A stretch of 6,168 bases of DNA, from NCBI GenBank assembly GCA_021299675.1, contig JAJTIF010000433.1:1-6168 (forward strand), given 5' to 3'. Both the position numbers and the translations under genes were made by a program. Under the pieces are notes generated by a model. It worked only from the letters and a program-made list of their open reading frames with translations, had not been told where the DNA came from and searched no databases. This document shows, piece after piece, positions 4,378-6,168 of this stretch. The stretch comes from Pseudomonadota bacterium. GTDB lineage: Bacteria > Bdellovibrionota > Bacteriovoracia > Bacteriovoracales > Bacteriovoracaceae. Position 1 is the first letter of the stretch; every line of letters starts with the position of its first letter.

Positions 4378-5765
4378 TCGGTCTTTCCTATTCTAAGCAT
4401 AAAGTTGCCGTCTCTCACGTTCACATCCACAAGATGGAGACCCGGGAACGCAGGGATGAGTTTTTGTGAGTCAATTCGAACCCTCAGGGTGTTCGCTTTT
4501 TCTTTCTTTCCCACATACTTAAAAGTGCCGATCCCCTCAAGAGCATTCATCAAGCGCTTCCTTAAAAGCTTCAGGGCAATCGGTGTTAAGAACTTCAAAT
4601 CCACCATGAACACTTCTAACTCACGGATGCGAACCTCAAAGACATCGGGCTCCGTAGAGACAAAATCCACCAGCGCATCAAAGGGTATGGTCATTAAATA
4701 TTTTTTCACTTTGCCAGTGACATGCACTCCATCTTCTTGAAAGGAGATATTGAAGTCTTTGATCATATCCGGCATTTTTTCTTTCTCCGCTTCTGCCATC
4801 ATGGTGGTGGTGAGGAGAGCTTGATTGAGTCGGATTCCCAGCGCCGGAGGGATTTTAAACTTTTCGTTAGAGGTATAGGGGACCTTCATGCTCACCGGCG
4901 GAACCTTCGCAAGCAGTGAGTGCAAGTGTAAGATGAAATAGTTCTCCCCTAGTCCGTCCTTGGAGTTTCGCCCAAGCTTAATGTCGCCGAGCTCGACATT
5001 TTTAAGGTAGGGAACGATATTCTTGAGCTTCATCCGGAGCATGAGTGCGTTTTCTTTAGCTTTGATCTCGTTATTGAGATTGAACTCAGATTCACTGGTG
5101 AAGCCCAGAACCCGGTTAAGGGTCTTTGCCGTGACTTCAAATTTTTCTCTCTCCAGGAGAGACGAAGCTAACTGCAGCTCAAGAGACTTCTTCTCTCGTT
5201 TGAGGGCCTGGAGGGCATCCTGATTTTTTTCAGTTTTGATCGTTGCCTCAATCCCGCGAAGAAGGGCATTTAGTTTCGCACGCTTCCTTTCAAAGCTTGA
5301 GAAATCTCCTGAGAGCGCAGCCAGATAACCCCGCATGGAGGCAATGCCAAGCGAGAGAAGCTGAACAGGAATCACCACACGGTCACGACTGGAGTTCTTT
5401 GAGCTCGCCTGATAGAAATAGGTTTCCGAGAGAGGGAACTCTAAAACCAGAAACTCTCCCTGACTAAGACTGGGTTTAACCGCAACTTGAAAACGAAACT
5501 GTAAGAGTTTCGGATCGATGCCCATGGCCCGAAAATCATCTATGGGCAGCTGCATGCGGCCTCGCAAAAAAATCACATTTTGCTTGGAATCAAAGTTGGC
5601 TTTGATTTCTTTGATAACATCTGAGCTTGCCAGGTGAAAGCCGAGCTGTTCGTTAATGAATGTTTCTGAGATGTAGATACTGGCCACGCGGCCCTGCTCT
5701 TCCTTAGGGTTCGCGGCTTGAGCTAAAGGAAGAGCACATAATATAAGAACGAGAAGATAATACAT
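4374..5765 (-). CDS. exported two-module LmeA/DUF2993-like putative lipid-binding protein
   Basis: A secreted protein of 463 aa with signal peptide 1-17 (MYYLLVLILCALPLAQA). I do not recognise a named family with certainty. Two regions look duplicated. In module 1, IKEIKANF...VIFLRGRMQLP (about 51-74) resembles IKDFNISF...VHVTGKVKKYL (about 335-357) in module 2. MLRMKLKNIVPYLKNVELGDI (about 242-262) resembles LRVRIDSQKLIPAFPGLHLVDVNVRDG (about 427-453), split here by eye only. A charged helical hairpin (about 157-215: FERKRAKLNALL, ALKREKKSLELQL, LLEREKFE) is inserted in module 1. The alternating beta pattern ending in 'hydrophobic-V-x-V-x-D-G-x-hydrophobic' is typical of DUF2993/LmeA-like, tubular lipid-binding proteins; this assignment is inference. 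It probably works in the periplasm, next to the coupled TAXI protein with which it shares ATGA. The gene 46 nt upstream on the same strand is likely in the same operon. No Shine-Dalgarno is evident. Confidence 0.6.
   Translation of the reverse strand: MYYLLVLILCALPLAQAANPKEEQGRVASIYISETFINEQLGFHLASSDVIKEIKANFDSKQNVIFLRGRMQLPIDDFRAMGIDPKLLQFRFQVAVKPSLSQGEFLVLEFPLSETYFYQASSKNSSRDRVVIPVQLLSLGIASMRGYLAALSGDFSSFERKRAKLNALLRGIEATIKTEKNQDALQALKREKKSLELQLASSLLEREKFEVTAKTLNRVLGFTSESEFNLNNEIKAKENALMLRMKLKNIVPYLKNVELGDIKLGRNSKDGLGENYFILHLHSLLAKVPPVSMKVPYTSNEKFKIPPALGIRLNQALLTTTMMAEAEKEKMPDMIKDFNISFQEDGVHVTGKVKKYLMTIPFDALVDFVSTEPDVFEVRIRELEVFMVDLKFLTPIALKLLRKRLMNALEGIGTFKYVGKKEKANTLRVRIDSQKLIPAFPGLHLVDVNVRDGNFMLRIGKTE
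4383..4389 (-). promoter_or_regulatory. Shine-Dalgarno inside the upstream gene, start of TAXI gene
   Basis: Read on the minus strand, AGGAAAG ends 5 nt before ATG 4377-4375 and lies within the last codons of the preceding gene. With the ATGA overlap at 4374-4377 it supports coupled translation of the two proteins. Confidence 0.65.
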
Positions 5766-5811
5766 GAAGGTATTATTTTTTTATGAGGAGACTTAGTAAA
5801 CAGGATTAAGG

Positions 5812-6051
5812 CTAGCGCAAGGCACAATCCTCACCCTCAAAAGGCACTTTGACATGCAGGGATAGGCTGTAGCTTGACTCATCCACTGACCAGCCTTGGA
5901 TGAAATGAATATCCAGCACGTGCTCAAACTTCATCAGGTCCTGCAGGACAGTTTCCCGATTGAATTTTTCGGGGAACGCCTGCATGAGAATCTTGCTCAC
6001 TTCAAAAAGATTTTTCACCACTCCGTTAATGACATTGTAAGAAAGCAGCAT
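5812..6051 (-). CDS. stand-alone cation diffusion facilitator (CDF) C-terminal-domain protein
   Basis: A 79-residue protein matching the end of CDF metal transporters (CzcD/ZitB type): the tail of TM6 and linker (NGVVKNLFEVSKILMQAFPEKFN), then the first helix and two strands of the cytoplasmic dimerisation domain (ETVLQDLMKFEHVLDIHFIQGWSV, split here from SYSLSLHVKV). In full transporters this domain binds Zn or similar ions and drives dimerisation. The family motif H-x-x-H-x-W appears as HFIQGW: the first His and the Trp are kept and the second His is Gln. The five preceding membrane helices are absent, and the last helix and strand of the domain are also missing. An in-frame TAG at 6058-6060, three codons before the ATG, and frames closed further upstream rule out a split full-length transporter nearby. 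AGAGG just upstream is a weak Shine-Dalgarno. It may be a free cytosolic metal-responsive dimer or a decayed remnant. Confidence 0.65.
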   Translation of the reverse strand: MLLSYNVINGVVKNLFEVSKILMQAFPEKFNRETVLQDLMKFEHVLDIHFIQGWSVDESSYSLSLHVKVPFEGEDCALR

Positions 6052-6057
6052 CCGCCT

Positions 6058-6085
6058 CTAGTAGCATAGTCCGTCTGGACGTCAA
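6058..6085 (-). promoter_or_regulatory. candidate promoter of the CDF-CTD gene
   Basis: Read on the minus strand, TTGACG (6080-6085, 5/6 match to -35) is followed after 16 nt by TGC then TACTAG (6058-6063, an imperfect -10 with extended TG). Initiation would fall at or next to ATG 6051, giving a leaderless or nearly leaderless transcript. That is consistent with the poor ribosome binding site but lowers confidence. Confidence 0.3.
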
Positions 6086-6104
6086 GCCAAGGGAATTACC
6101 TTGG
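6069..6104. repeat. two small dyads at the CDF-CTD promoter
   Basis: GTCC (6069-6072) and GGAC (6077-6080) form a dyad lying in the spacer between the proposed -35 and -10. CCAAGG (6087-6092) and CCTTGG (6099-6104) form a perfect 6-bp dyad with a 6-nt centre just upstream of the -35. Both positions are classical for regulator binding, but the arms are short. Confidence 0.3.
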
Positions 6105-6168
6105 ATGCGTCATGAGAGTTATCTCCACGGCATTAGAATATTAGTTGCGAATTAGTATTCAAATCAAA

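Noticed and set aside
6105..6168. Three ATTAG copies and GAATA/TATTC inverted arms at the right edge; possible start of another gene
   Set aside because: The repeats are 5-mers in AT-rich sequence, and all frames examined close quickly. The stretch appears to be intergenic and is cut off by the window end.

Overview
The window looks like chromosomal DNA of a Gram-negative bacterium with moderate GC content. Five of the eight protein genes have or plausibly have N-terminal export signals, so the region concerns the cell envelope. Two families point loosely to Bdellovibrionota or related deltaproteobacterial-type groups: a secreted SGNH hydrolase of the 'IGDSHS...CGSSP..W..G..T.CG' type, and a doubly membrane-anchored TAXI protein. 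This is an inference from family resemblance; there is no rRNA or other phylogenetic marker here. I see no insertion sequence, integrase, tRNA, rRNA or CRISPR array.

Left part, plus strand (1-1063): the 3' end of an unrecognised gene (2-358) is followed 11 nt later by a small exported cysteine-containing protein (370-725). Its proper start (strong Shine-Dalgarno plus signal-peptide N-terminus) is in a different frame from its body; the two meet at a run of six T. Next comes a 158-nt non-coding stretch with an extended -10 promoter and a near-perfect intrinsic terminator hairpin, which could define a small RNA of about 80 nt or an attenuated leader. After it lies a 59-codon gene (884-1063) with an excellent ribosome binding site.

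Middle (1014-3067): a secreted glycoamylase-like (PF10091/GH144-type) glucanase on the minus strand overlaps the 59-codon gene tail to tail by 50 bp. It is divergent from a secreted SGNH hydrolase on the plus strand. A perfect 11-bp inverted repeat lies inside the glucanase gene, just past the stop of the small gene, and a 15-bp dyad sits against the start codon of the SGNH hydrolase.

Right part, minus strand (3064-6051): three genes read in the order 6051 to 3064. They are a stand-alone C-terminal domain of a cation diffusion facilitator without its membrane channel, then a secreted two-module protein resembling LmeA/DUF2993-type lipid-binding folds with a coiled-coil insertion, then a TAXI-type solute-binding protein anchored by two membrane segments with a cytoplasmic helical tail. 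The last two overlap by ATGA and are probably translationally coupled. No TRAP permease is present in the window. The TAXI gene meets the SGNH gene with overlapping stop codons.

Working together: the secreted glucanase and the SGNH esterase could act on glucans or acylated polysaccharides, though only position links them. The minus-strand trio is the best candidate for an undescribed functional unit, an envelope receptor pair possibly linked to a metal-sensing domain. That reading is inference from gene order and domain composition.
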